Origin: an uncultured Campylobacter sp.
Lineage (GTDB): Bacteria > Campylobacterota > Campylobacteria > Campylobacterales > Campylobacteraceae
DNA length: 64,000 bases
Reading direction: 5' to 3'
Assembly: GCF_905373215.1 (NCBI RefSeq)
Contig: NZ_CAJPRT010000010.1
Coordinates: 3,624-67,623, forward strand
Part shown: piece after piece, positions 35,085-44,289 of the stretch
Layout: every line of letters begins with the position of its first letter
Position numbering within the stretch: position 1 is the stretch's first letter
Position numbers and translations under genes: made by a program
Notes under the pieces: model-generated
What the model was told of the DNA's origin: nothing
What the model saw: only the letters and a program-made list of their open reading frames with translations
The model's database searches: none

Positions 35085-36400
35085 TGACGCCAAAGCAGAT
35101 CGTAGAAAAACTAGACGAATATATAATTGGACAAAATAGCGCTAAACGCACGATAGCGGTGGCTTTGCGAAATCGCTACCGCAGAATGGCGCTTGAAGAT
35201 GAGATGAAAAACGAGGTAATGCCAAAAAACATCCTGATGATCGGATCTACCGGCGTAGGTAAGACCGAGATCGCGCGCAGGCTTTCGAAGATGTTCGGAC
35301 TTCCTTTTATCAAGGTCGAGGCTAGCAAATACACCGAGGTAGGCTTCGTGGGGCGCGACGTGGAGAGCATGGTGCGCGATCTGGCCGCCGCGTCGGTAAA
35401 TTTAGTGCGCGGCGAGGAATTTGAAAAGAATAAAGACAAGATCGATGATTATATCAAGCGTAAAATTTTAGAAAAAGTCCTTCCGCCGCTTCCGCGCGGA
35501 GCGAGTGAGGAGAAGGTCGCAGATTATGAAAAAAGCTACGAAAAGATGGCGGCCAAGCTCGAGCGCGGCGATCTGGACGATCTTAGTATCGAGATCGAAG
35601 TAAGCGAAAATGCGCTTGAATCAAATCCGAATTTGCCGCCCGAGATGGCGAATATGCAGGAAAGCTTCATCAAGGTAATCGGAATTTCGACGCGCAAAAG
35701 CAAAAAAGAGATGAAGGTCAAAGACGCCAAAGTTGCCCTTAAAAGCGAGGCTAGCGAGAAGGTTCTCGATATGGAGAGCATCAAAGCCGAAGCCGTTAGG
35801 CGCGCACAAAACGAGGGTATCATCTTTATCGATGAGATCGATAAGGTGGCGGTCTCAAGCGGCAATAGCGGCAGGCAGGATCCGAGCAAAGAGGGCGTAC
35901 AGCGCGATCTGCTTCCGATCGTGGAGGGCAGCAGCGTAAGCACGAAATTCGGTAATATCGACACCGATCACATCCTTTTTATCGCCGCGGGCGCCTTTCA
36001 TATCAGCAAGCCGAGCGATCTCATACCCGAGCTTCAGGGGCGCTTCCCGCTTCGCGTCGAGCTTGACAGCTTAGACGAGGCGGCGCTGTGCGAAATTTTA
36101 ACCAAGCCAAAAAATTCGCTTCTTAAGCAGTACTCGGCGCTTTTAAAGACTGAGGGAGTGGAGTTAGAATTTAGCGAGGACGGAGTCAAGGCGATCGCGA
36201 AATTTGCGGCTAGCACGAACGAAAAGGTCGAGGATATCGGTGCTAGAAGGCTGCATACGATAATGGAAAAGGTGCTTGAGGATATCAGCTTCGAAGCGGA
36301 TAAGTTTAAAGGGCAAAAGATCGTCGTGGATGAAAAGCTCGTAAGCGAAAAGCTCGCAGACATCGCAAGCGACGAGGATCTGGCGAAATACATTTTATAA
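35081..36400 (+). CDS. hslU: HslU ATPase subunit of the HslVU protease
   Basis: A 439-residue AAA+ unfoldase: Walker A GSTGVGKTEIARRL, pore and TEVGFVGRDVESMVRDL motif, I domain (about 105-230), Walker B IIFIDEIDKVA and a C-terminus ending EDLAKYIL, which inserts into HslV. ATG 35081 overlaps the hslV stop (ATGA); ATG 35084 is an equal choice. The last gene of the rplI-hslV-hslU unit. Confidence 0.96.
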   Translation: MMTPKQIVEKLDEYIIGQNSAKRTIAVALRNRYRRMALEDEMKNEVMPKNILMIGSTGVGKTEIARRLSKMFGLPFIKVEASKYTEVGFVGRDVESMVRDLAAASVNLVRGEEFEKNKDKIDDYIKRKILEKVLPPLPRGASEEKVADYEKSYEKMAAKLERGDLDDLSIEIEVSENALESNPNLPPEMANMQESFIKVIGISTRKSKKEMKVKDAKVALKSEASEKVLDMESIKAEAVRRAQNEGIIFIDEIDKVAVSSGNSGRQDPSKEGVQRDLLPIVEGSSVSTKFGNIDTDHILFIAAGAFHISKPSDLIPELQGRFPLRVELDSLDEAALCEILTKPKNSLLKQYSALLKTEGVELEFSEDGVKAIAKFAASTNEKVEDIGARRLHTIMEKVLEDISFEADKFKGQKIVVDEKLVSEKLADIASDEDLAKYIL

Positions 36401-36615
36401 GGCGGCGCGGCAGTTACTCTTAGAAAACTACGGAGCCGCGGAATTTTGCGGATAGCGAAAATTATGCGCTCTTAGAATTTGCAAAGCGCTGGAATTTCGG
36501 GCGCAAAATGTAGCGGAATTTTAAAATGCGCAGAATTTCGTCCTTTTAAATTTGGCGATGCTTTAAAATTTTAAGTCTGTAAAATTTCTAGGATGATTGA
36601 ATTCTGCGCGGCGCG

Positions 36616-36634
36616 GACTATATATAATATAGTC
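36616..36634. repeat. Perfect 8-bp inverted repeat
   Basis: GACTATAT-ATA-ATATAGTC. An AT-rich palindrome of unknown function between hslU and era; no T-tract, so not an obvious terminator. Confidence 0.6.
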
Positions 36635-36747
36635 GTGGGATGAAATTTAAAATTTCGCTGCTAGTTTATGAAGCCGCAAAATTTAGGTCGCGCAGAATTT
36701 GAAATAGATAAAATTTTGCGCCTAGGCGAGTAAAATTGAGCGCTACC

Positions 36748-36812
36748 GTGCGGCTTGAAATTTTAAAATTTCACCTGTTTGTGCGGCTTGGAATTTTAAA
36801 ATTTCGACGCTC
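36748..36812. repeat. Tandem repeat with palindromic TTTTAAAA core
   Basis: Two units of 33 and 32 bases (36748-36780, 36781-36812), each GTGCGGCTTG, A/GAATTTTAAAATTTC and a variable end; a third starts GTGCGG at 36813. The same core recurs at 49710-49860. Confidence 0.7.
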
Positions 36813-36908
36813 GTGCGGAGCTAGTTTGCACAAAACGAGATTTTAGAATTTACCCGCAAGGGCTTAGCGCTGCGGTTGCAAGATAAAATTTATAAATTTA
36901 AGGAAAAT

Positions 36909-37778
36909 ATGAAAAGCGGATTTGTAACGCTCATCGGGCGGACCAATGCGGGCAAAAGCTCGCTGTTAAACTATCTCTGCGGCGAGAAAATTTCGCTAGT
37001 CTCGCATAAAATTAACGCCACGCGCCGTAAGATTAACGGCATCGCGATGAACGGCGCAGATCAGGTGATTTTCACGGACACGCCGGGGCTGCACGAAAGC
37101 GCCAAGCTGATGAATAAACTGATGGTCGAAGTAGCGCTCGGAGCGATTGAGGGCTGCGATTTGGTGCTGTTTTTGGCGCCCGTGCACGACGGTACCGCAG
37201 AATATGAAAAATTTTTAAATTTAAACCCCAGCACGAAACACATCGTGATTTTAACCAAAATTGACGAAGCAAACGACGAAAAGATCGTGCAAAAGCTGCT
37301 GCAATATCAAAAATTTACCGATAAATTCGAAGCGATAATCCCCGTTAGCATCAAAAAAAAGGTCTATAAAAAGCAGGTTTTGGACGAAATTTGTAAAATT
37401 CTGCCCGAGCACGAGTACTTTTATGATCCTGAAATTTTAAGCGCTACCAATGAGCGCGAAATTTACCGCGACTTCATACTCGAGGCGATCTTTGAGAGTA
37501 TGAGCGACGAGATCCCGTATTGCAGCGACGTCGTCATGGAAAAAGTAGTGGAAAAACCCGGTCTGATCTCGGTATATGCGAGGATCATAACGGACACCAA
37601 TTCACACAAAGAGATGTTGATCGGCAAAAACGGCGAGGCGATAAAGCGGATCGGAATTCGAGCCAAAAAGTTAATTTCAAATTTTTCTAAGGTCAAAATT
37701 TACTTAAAATTAACAGTTTTTGTAAAAAAAAGCTGGAAAAATGACGAATTTATGGTGAAAACCGATTTTATCTATTGA
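36909..37778 (+). CDS. era: GTPase Era
   Basis: A GTPase that binds 16S rRNA and helps 30S maturation. About 289 residues from ATG 36909, chosen for the AAGGAAAAT just before it. GRTNAGKSSLLN (G1), DTPG (G3), TKID (G4), then a C-terminal KH domain with SHKEMLIGKNGEAIKRIG. The last codon runs into the promoter of the next operon. Confidence 0.96.
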   Translation: MKSGFVTLIGRTNAGKSSLLNYLCGEKISLVSHKINATRRKINGIAMNGADQVIFTDTPGLHESAKLMNKLMVEVALGAIEGCDLVLFLAPVHDGTAEYEKFLNLNPSTKHIVILTKIDEANDEKIVQKLLQYQKFTDKFEAIIPVSIKKKVYKKQVLDEICKILPEHEYFYDPEILSATNEREIYRDFILEAIFESMSDEIPYCSDVVMEKVVEKPGLISVYARIITDTNSHKEMLIGKNGEAIKRIGIRAKKLISNFSKVKIYLKLTVFVKKSWKNDEFMVKTDFIY

Positions 37779-37803
37779 CATTTTATTTTATTTCTATTAG
37801 TAT
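37775..37803 (+). promoter_or_regulatory. Promoter of the cts-type transformation operon
   Basis: TTGACA at 37775-37780 (overlapping the era stop), 17 bases, TAGTAT at 37798-37803; 37 bases ahead of the first ATG. Confidence 0.7.
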
Positions 37804-37840
37804 TAGCAGCGTAGAAAATTTCATTTGAAAGTGGAGTGTT

Positions 37841-39358
37841 ATGGCAAAGAATAGTAAAAATGCTAGTTCGATTGTTGCGATTAACAAAGTCACGCAAACC
37901 ATATTCGGTCTAAGTGAGAATGAAGTTTTCGAGCACGACTTCTCAAAAGCAAATCGTGCGAAGGAAACTTACGTCTCATATATTCCGTATAAGGATATAA
38001 TGACTGCGACGGTCGAGATAAGCAGATCGGTAGAGGACGCGGATCTTTTAGATGCGATCGTCGTTAAGGTGTATGAGGAGCTGGGGCTTGACACCGCTTT
38101 GGATTACAAAATAACTTATAGTGAGGTAATAGGCTCCGGCGACGATAGAATTTTTAACGTCTTCGTCGTGGATAACGCTAAACTCACTTCGGAATTCGAT
38201 GCGATCGCCGCTAGGACGAACTACATCGATTACGTGGCAATGGCTCCGTTTTTATACGAGGGCTTGTATAATAGAGGCGTCCTAACTCGCGACGGAATCG
38301 ACTGCTTCATCTACTTGCAGCGCGACGATGCCTTTTTAGTAGTGTATCAAAACGGCGAATATTTTCAATCCCGCCAAGTAAGATACAACCTAAAATTCTT
38401 GCATGAAAAATATGTCGAGCTAGTCGGTAGCAGAGTCGATGAAGAGAGCTTTTATAGACTGCTCTCCAAACAGGGAGTAAATTTAGAAAATCCGACCGAA
38501 CGCGATTATATGATCCAAATTTTTGACGATATGTTTTACTACATCAACGACGTGTTGAACGGTATTAGTAAAATTTACAACGTCAATATTCAAAACGTTT
38601 ATATCGGAACGGATATCGGTAAAATTCCTGCGATCGAGGTTTTCGTAGAAAATAATCTAAAGCTAAGATACAAGGATTTTAATTTTAACGTTGCAATCAA
38701 CGCAAAAGATTATCCGCTCACTCAGCTAGATATTTTGATGTTCTTGGTAGGTCAAGATTATTTGGTTACCAAAGACGATGATCACAACTACTCGCCGTTT
38801 ATGAGACCTCCGCCTTTGACCCAAAGATCAACCGGCAAGCTGATAGGCTATATGCTGCTAGGCTGCTTACTTGGCGCTGTGTATCCTGCGTATAACTTCG
38901 GCTATGGATATTATAATAATATGGTAGCTAATGATAAAACTAGCGAATATCAGGGATTAGAAGATCAGATGGTTCCTGCTAGAGCCGAAAGTGCGCGTTT
39001 GGATAAAGAGACTAAAGAGGTAAATGCCCAGGCTGCTAAGAGTGGTAAGGAGCTTAACGACAGGCGCGATCTAATTAATGCCATCTTAGATAAGAAAAAT
39101 AATTACGCTATGAAGGGTGTTTCTATTTTTGAGCTAACCAATATGGTCGTTAAAAATAAGGGTAATATGGTTAGGATCGGTGATGAGAATAGGACTCTAA
39201 CTGTTCAGGTGCGCACCAAAAACGACAAGCAAATGACCGAGCTTTTAGAGGATATCAGTAAAAAAGAGGTGTATGGCGTGGATACTAAAACAATCGCGCT
39301 GCAAGAGGGCAATAAAACCGTCTTTTACGATAGCAACATCAGTGTGGAGGTTAAATAA
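37841..39358 (+). CDS. PilM-PilN/GspL-like assembly-platform protein
   Basis: A 505-residue bitopic protein. Residues 1-320 are cytoplasmic, with the strand/helix pattern of the actin-like PilM/GspL fold (VVVYQNGEYFQSRQVRYN; NVYIGTDIGKIPAIEVFVEN). One membrane helix lies at about 333-358 (LIGYMLLGCLLGAV), then a coiled coil and a PilN-like periplasmic domain. This is the GspL arrangement, equal to PilM fused to PilN. First gene of the nine-gene operon; GTGGAG upstream of ATG 37841. Its stop shares a base with the next ATG (TAATG). Expected to link the cytoplasmic ATPase to the periplasmic ring. Assigned by architecture and context. Confidence 0.75.
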   Translation: MAKNSKNASSIVAINKVTQTIFGLSENEVFEHDFSKANRAKETYVSYIPYKDIMTATVEISRSVEDADLLDAIVVKVYEELGLDTALDYKITYSEVIGSGDDRIFNVFVVDNAKLTSEFDAIAARTNYIDYVAMAPFLYEGLYNRGVLTRDGIDCFIYLQRDDAFLVVYQNGEYFQSRQVRYNLKFLHEKYVELVGSRVDEESFYRLLSKQGVNLENPTERDYMIQIFDDMFYYINDVLNGISKIYNVNIQNVYIGTDIGKIPAIEVFVENNLKLRYKDFNFNVAINAKDYPLTQLDILMFLVGQDYLVTKDDDHNYSPFMRPPPLTQRSTGKLIGYMLLGCLLGAVYPAYNFGYGYYNNMVANDKTSEYQGLEDQMVPARAESARLDKETKEVNAQAAKSGKELNDRRDLINAILDKKNNYAMKGVSIFELTNMVVKNKGNMVRIGDENRTLTVQVRTKNDKQMTELLEDISKKEVYGVDTKTIALQEGNKTVFYDSNISVEVK

Positions 39359-40011
39359 TGAAAAAGAAAAGTTCATTAGATCAACTTGATCAATGGTTTG
39401 CCTCCAAGGGAAATAGTGCAAATAACTATTTTTACATAGCTTTGTTGTTTGTAGGTGTGGTAGCTTACTTTATTTTGAGTGGCTATGCGGATCCGTATTT
39501 AGAGGAGAGTGAAACAAATCTAAGTACTGCCACGACGAAGCTTGAAGGCGCACAAAGAGAGTATAACGAGTTTTTTGGCGGTGATCCTAAAGCTTTCGTT
39601 GATAATAAGCGCAATATCCTCAATGGTGCTAGGACCAACCTTAACAATATTATTGAAGAGCGTGGGTATCTAGACGGCAAGCTAAAAGAAATTTCAAAGC
39701 TTACCTATAATGAAAAGAACTGGGCTAAATTTATGGATAGCCTCTCAACGATCGCAGAGAATAACAATATTAAAATTTATGCTATTCATAGCGATAGAAG
39801 AGAGCCTAGCATCAAACAAATTTTTCAGCCTGAGGCTTTGCTGGATATAGATGTAAAATTTGAAGGAGCATTTTCGAACGTCCTTAGGTATATCAACCTT
39901 ATCGAACAATCGGAGATGATCGTAGATGTAAATAAGATGGATATCAATGCCACTAAAAACGGCAAAATCGGTGGAAGCATCGGTATATCTATCTGGGGAG
40001 TAAATTACTAA
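39358..40011 (+). CDS. PilO/GspM-like inner-membrane platform protein
   Basis: A 217-residue protein with a membrane helix at about 24-43 (YFYIALLFVGVVAYFILSGY), a coiled coil, and a C-terminal ferredoxin-like domain (WAKFMDSLSTIAENNNIKIY; FSNVLRYINLIEQSEMIV). This is the PilO/GspM layout, and it follows the PilN-like gene as pilO follows pilN. One-base overlaps on both sides. Confidence 0.72.
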   Translation: MKKKSSLDQLDQWFASKGNSANNYFYIALLFVGVVAYFILSGYADPYLEESETNLSTATTKLEGAQREYNEFFGGDPKAFVDNKRNILNGARTNLNNIIEERGYLDGKLKEISKLTYNEKNWAKFMDSLSTIAENNNIKIYAIHSDRREPSIKQIFQPEALLDIDVKFEGAFSNVLRYINLIEQSEMIVDVNKMDINATKNGKIGGSIGISIWGVNY

Positions 40012-40439
40012 TGAAAAAGTTAATTTTATGCTCTTTGCTACTTTCTACTGCTCTATTTGCTGTAGATAATAATCAGACGGTGGCGCCTAGTAATGGAGCC
40101 TATAAAGCTAAATACGATGCGATATTCGATGATCTTAGTAAGCCTAGAGTGGGTCTTAGCGATGAGCAGATAGCTTCTTTGCAAGATCCGTTTTATCCTA
40201 AAGAAGCCAATGCGCCTAGAGAAGCTAATCAGCAGGTGGACCTAGGTTATCAGCTAGTAGGTATTATGGGCGATAAGGTTAAGCTAAACGATAAATGGTA
40301 TGGTTTGGGCGAGTATGTAGGCTCATATAAGATCGTGCAAATAACGGGTAATAGCGTTATTATTACCAACGACGATGAAAATAAAGTCGAACTAACACTA
40401 AAACAAGGAAGTCAAAATGTCATTATTACATATAAGTAA
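40011..40439 (+). CDS. ctsR: PilP/GspC-like periplasmic protein
   Basis: A 142-residue protein with a signal peptide (1-17; LILCSLLLSTALFA), a linker, and a C-terminal beta domain (YQLVGIMGDKVKLNDKWYGLGEY; VQITGNSVIITND) like the PilP/GspC homology region that contacts the secretin. It lies directly before the secretin gene, overlapping it by 23 bases. Equivalent by position to CtsR of C. jejuni; the symbol is tentative. Confidence 0.65.
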   Translation: MKKLILCSLLLSTALFAVDNNQTVAPSNGAYKAKYDAIFDDLSKPRVGLSDEQIASLQDPFYPKEANAPREANQQVDLGYQLVGIMGDKVKLNDKWYGLGEYVGSYKIVQITGNSVIITNDDENKVELTLKQGSQNVIITYK

Positions 40440-41925
40440 AAAGCTTAGCATAGCTGCTATGCTTGCTTTGTCTGTTACGGCTACTAGTCTATATGCCGCT
40501 CCCGCAACTGCAGGTAACTGCGATAGGAAGGCGCTAAATATCAAGATTAACGATACCGTTACGCTAAACGAGATGCTAACGCAGCTATCCGATATGTGCC
40601 GCTTTTCGGTGGTAGCAAAAGACGCTATCGCTCAAGAGGAGATGAGTAAGCCACTGCAAGGCGTAAGCATCAAAGACCTTTCTTTACGCGAAGTTTTAGA
40701 TCTACTCATAAAAGAGAATAATCTAAGCTATGAGTATTCTCATGGTATATTAAAAATTTCGGCGCTAGAGACTAGGACTTTTAAGGTGGATTACATCACT
40801 TCTATTAGAGAAGGCACTGCTGTTACTAAATCTTCTGTCGATTCCGCACCTACGAAAGTGGATGATAGCGACGATAAAGAAAATAAAGAAGATAATAAGA
40901 TCACTACCAAAGAGAAATTTGATTTTTGGGAGAAGATTAGCGAGGAAATCACCTCTGTTTTAAATAACGGTACTGAAAAATACGTCGCAGTCGCTCCTAT
41001 TATAAATCAAAATGCCGGTTTAGTGACCGTTACTGCTATGAAGTCTCAGATAGCTCGCGTCGATAGATATCTAAGCGGTATGCAAAAACGCCTTAGTCGC
41101 CAAGTCTTGCTAGACGTAAATATCATATCTGTCGAGCTAAATAACGAATACACTACCGGTATTGATTGGAGTAAATTTCAACTAGGATTTAATACCTATG
41201 TAGGCGGGGATCCAAAGAAACTTTCAGGCTATCACATAGATAACGGCAATAGAGGAAAAGCTAGCGATACTCATGGAACTTGGACGATAGGGGCTAATCT
41301 AAATTTCAATATCGACGGTTTGATTAACTTCCTAGAGACTAAAGGTAAAACTAAGATTATTTCAAGCCCTAAAGTAACTACGATGAATAATCAGCCTGCT
41401 ATTATCTCTGTAGGTGATACCATTAACTACGTATTGAAATCTACTACTACAGGTGATTATCAAGGCGGGGATACTCAGTCGGATGATCAGTATTCAATAT
41501 TTGTAGGTATTCTTTTGAATATCTTGCCTGAAATTTCAGATGATAATAGGATTATGCTACGAATCAATCCATCTTTAAGTTCTCTTAAATATGCTGAAGA
41601 TAATGTAAGGAGAGAGAATGGCAGAAGAGATATCGCACCTGATACTTTGCAAAAGAAACTCTCGAGTGTAGTTTGGGTAGATGATGGCGATACTGTAATT
41701 TTAGGTGGTTTAATCGGCGCAACTAAGTCCAAGAATAACACTAGGGTGCCTGTACTAGCCGAAATTCCGCTAATCGGAAATCTTTTCAAAAGCACTGCCG
41801 ATGTTTTGAGCACATCGGAGCTAATATTCGTAGTAACTCCACATATCATCGACAATACCGGCGCGCCGCTTGCTACCTCTCTTAAAGAGCTAGGTTACTC
41901 AAAATCCATCTACGAAAATGAGTAA
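40417..41925 (+). CDS. ctsD: Outer-membrane secretin (CtsD/PilQ type)
   Basis: The 502-residue secretin forms the outer-membrane DNA-uptake or pilus channel. A signal peptide ends near residue 27 (SLYAAPA). A STN/N0-like domain is at about 40-110, then N1/N2 and the secretin core (about 230-490) with SPKVTTMNNQPAIISVGD, DGDTVILGGLI and ELIFVVTPHII. ATG 40417 is inside the previous gene. Orthologous by position and content to CtsD, required for natural transformation in C. jejuni. Confidence 0.9.
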   Translation: MSLLHISKKLSIAAMLALSVTATSLYAAPATAGNCDRKALNIKINDTVTLNEMLTQLSDMCRFSVVAKDAIAQEEMSKPLQGVSIKDLSLREVLDLLIKENNLSYEYSHGILKISALETRTFKVDYITSIREGTAVTKSSVDSAPTKVDDSDDKENKEDNKITTKEKFDFWEKISEEITSVLNNGTEKYVAVAPIINQNAGLVTVTAMKSQIARVDRYLSGMQKRLSRQVLLDVNIISVELNNEYTTGIDWSKFQLGFNTYVGGDPKKLSGYHIDNGNRGKASDTHGTWTIGANLNFNIDGLINFLETKGKTKIISSPKVTTMNNQPAIISVGDTINYVLKSTTTGDYQGGDTQSDDQYSIFVGILLNILPEISDDNRIMLRINPSLSSLKYAEDNVRRENGRRDIAPDTLQKKLSSVVWVDDGDTVILGGLIGATKSKNNTRVPVLAEIPLIGNLFKSTADVLSTSELIFVVTPHIIDNTGAPLATSLKELGYSKSIYENE

Positions 41926-42748
41926 TAACTATACGGCGATCAAGGAGATCTTTATCGAGGATAACGAAGTCTCAGACTTCGTTAATCTCGATAAATCGAC
42001 CCTTGCCTATCATAAAATTTTAAATGCTTTGCAAAAGCCGTTAAAACTTATACTTTTTTACGGCAAACCGGGTTGTGGCAAGACATTTTTGCTTAATAAG
42101 ATCAAGGTCGATCTTGAAAAAAAGGTAAGAGTTGTATTTGTGCCGCAGCCGTTTTTTGATGAGAAAGAATTTTTCTTAGAGCTTTATTCGCAGATTTTTC
42201 ATTCTACTCCTAGCGAGCCGATTGATAATTATGAAAATTTTATGCGGGTTTACAGAGAGAGATTTGGAATTTCTACGAATGTGGGAGCGGTAGAGCAGGT
42301 CGTTATTTTGCTTGACGAAGCTCAGCTGTATCCGGGAAATTTGATAGAAAAAATTCGTCTTATGGCAGATACTAGACTATTTAAATTTTTATTTACAGTG
42401 CATAAGACTGACGAGGAAGATCGCCTCGCAAAGGATTATTTTAAAACTAGAATTTGGGAGAGCATCGAGCTTCCTAATTCAAATTTAGGCGAAGTCAAGC
42501 TGTATATTGAAAAGAAGCTTGTGCTTCATGGCTTTCAACAATACTATTTTATGTTTAGCGACGATAATTTCGATTTGATTTTAAATTTAACGGACGGCAA
42601 TATGAGGAACATCAACAAGCTTATGTATAAGATGTATGAGCTTTTTGAGTATTACGAAGTAAATAAACCTACGGAAATTAGTTTTTCGCAGATTAATAAT
42701 AAAATCATAGAGATGGCAGCGATAGGCTCGGGGATAATAAATGCTTGA
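41918..42748 (+). CDS. ctsP: ExeA/GspA-like AAA ATPase (CtsP type)
   Basis: A 276-residue ATPase with Walker A GKPGCGKT (49-56) and Walker B VVILLDEAQ (about 129-137), then IRLMADT and a winged region. No membrane segment. The order secretin-ATPase matches CtsD-CtsP of C. jejuni, where CtsP is an ATP-binding protein needed for transformation. Overlaps both neighbours by 8 bases. Confidence 0.83.
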   Translation: MSNNYTAIKEIFIEDNEVSDFVNLDKSTLAYHKILNALQKPLKLILFYGKPGCGKTFLLNKIKVDLEKKVRVVFVPQPFFDEKEFFLELYSQIFHSTPSEPIDNYENFMRVYRERFGISTNVGAVEQVVILLDEAQLYPGNLIEKIRLMADTRLFKFLFTVHKTDEEDRLAKDYFKTRIWESIELPNSNLGEVKLYIEKKLVLHGFQQYYFMFSDDNFDLILNLTDGNMRNINKLMYKMYELFEYYEVNKPTEISFSQINNKIIEMAAIGSGIINA

Positions 42749-43748
42749 ATTTTACGAAGTAAACGAACTTGAAAAAAAATGGGAAGAGTATAACAAAAAC
42801 AGAAAGCAGTTTTCTTTCCTGAAATCTAAGCCGAATTTTGTGTTGAGATTCGACAAGACGATTTTGGGGCTTTTGATATTGATCTCGGTTGCGATCGGAG
42901 CGATATTTTGGCTGCTTAAAGATAGCGATAGCGTTAGCATGGCAAGCATCAATCAAAATATTGAAGACAAAGGTGGTGCTGTAAATTCTACTAATGATGC
43001 CGAGCAGCAGGCGGCAGATCTTGCAGTGCAAAATAATATTTCCAAAGAGGATTATAATATCAGCGCGCCGAAAGTTACCCGCGCCTCTAAACACGAAAAG
43101 GAACGCCCAAGTTTAAATTTAAACGATGTGGGTGTGCTATCCAGCGAGGATTCCGGTGGATTTAAGATAACCAATAATTACGAAAATGGCGGAAACTATG
43201 GCGGGCAGGCTCAGGCGCAAAATTTCGGCGGTCAAAATTTTGGCGGACAGAATTTTGGTAATCAAAATGCTCCTACATTTAACGTACCTAATACCAATAA
43301 CGCAGCTTTTGCAAATCAGCCGCCTAAAAACGAGGTTATAGATTTTGGACGCGCTCCATTGCCACCTAAATCAAATTTCGCTGGAGGTTCTACAAATACT
43401 GCAAGTAGCGCTCCGCTAAGTTCCAGGATTGAGATAAAAACTTCAAATTTAAGCGAAGATAAGCAGAGCTTGGAGAGCAAATTTTACGCGACGAATAAGA
43501 TTGAGTATTCGCTATCGCTAGCCGAAGAAGCGTATAATAAGAAAGACTACGATAATGCGATCAAATGGGCTCTTACGTCAAATGAGCTTGATAAGGACAA
43601 CGTCGCTAGCTGGATAATTTTTGCTAAAGCCAATTATAAAAAGGGTCGTAAGGAAGACGCGCTTTACGCTCTTGAGACCTTTAACGCAAAGGCGAAAAAT
43701 AGCGAAATTTCTAACCTCATTTCAAAGATAAGAAGCGACAAACTATGA
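42741..43748 (+). CDS. Bitopic membrane protein with TPR-like C-terminus
   Basis: A 335-residue protein with a cytoplasmic N-terminus, one membrane helix (about 43-62; LGLLILISVAIGAIFWLL), a long Asn/Gln/Gly/Pro-rich linker that includes NFGGQNFGGQNFGNQ, and a C-terminal TPR-like region (about 250-325; YSLSLAEEAYNKKDYDNAIKW). It resembles GspB/CtsX-type partners of ExeA-like ATPases in position. Overlaps the ATPase gene by 8 bases. Confidence 0.65.
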   Translation: MLEFYEVNELEKKWEEYNKNRKQFSFLKSKPNFVLRFDKTILGLLILISVAIGAIFWLLKDSDSVSMASINQNIEDKGGAVNSTNDAEQQAADLAVQNNISKEDYNISAPKVTRASKHEKERPSLNLNDVGVLSSEDSGGFKITNNYENGGNYGGQAQAQNFGGQNFGGQNFGNQNAPTFNVPNTNNAAFANQPPKNEVIDFGRAPLPPKSNFAGGSTNTASSAPLSSRIEIKTSNLSEDKQSLESKFYATNKIEYSLSLAEEAYNKKDYDNAIKWALTSNELDKDNVASWIIFAKANYKKGRKEDALYALETFNAKAKNSEISNLISKIRSDKL

Positions 43749-44284
43749 AAATTTTATATATTTTAGCTTTTGCGATCGCGTCGTTATTTGCAGTTAGCGC
43801 CGATGACGTGCGCAACTGGGATCAGATCGGTCAGTACAACCGTATCTGCCAAGAAAGCGTGCGAAATTTATTCATCGAGGAGCAGAGCGAGGCACTTGCA
43901 AATATGTATGCTAAAGCGTGCCTCAAGATGGATAAAGTAAATGAGCTCGTCGTGCCTACGGTGATGCTTTATAAAACCAAAGAGGCTCGCGAGAATGCTT
44001 CTCTTTATTCGACTATAATTTTTCAAAAAAAGATGCTTTATTTGGCGCTTTGCGATGGCGTAGATATTAGCTATATACGCACGCCTAAGATCAATTATAT
44101 TTTGTCTGAAATTTTTGATAAATTTACGGAGAGAGCATACGTAAAAAAGAGTGATACGTATGTCTTTACCCTAGAAAACGGCGAGCGTGCCGAGCTTTTT
44201 ATCAAAGAAGAGGAAGAGGTAAAAAAGATGGTAATTGCAATTTATGCTGGCGATAAGCTTAGCTCGATTAAAATTTATTGGTGA
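43745..44284 (+). CDS. Exported protein of the cts operon
   Basis: A 179-residue protein with a signal peptide (about 1-18; ILAFAIASLFAVSADD) and two cysteines (CQES, CLKM) plus one Cys in LALCDGVDISYIR. No recognised domain. Overlaps the genes before and after by 4 bases, so it belongs to the operon. Probably periplasmic. Confidence 0.65.
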   Translation: MKILYILAFAIASLFAVSADDVRNWDQIGQYNRICQESVRNLFIEEQSEALANMYAKACLKMDKVNELVVPTVMLYKTKEARENASLYSTIIFQKKMLYLALCDGVDISYIRTPKINYILSEIFDKFTERAYVKKSDTYVFTLENGERAELFIKEEEEVKKMVIAIYAGDKLSSIKIYW

Positions 44285-44289
44285 TTGCG

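Larger units (their letters stand above)
36401..36908. other. 508-base spacer hslU-era with repeats
   Basis: No gene. Contains a 19-base palindrome (36616-36634) and a tandem repeat (36748-36812). Confidence 0.5.
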
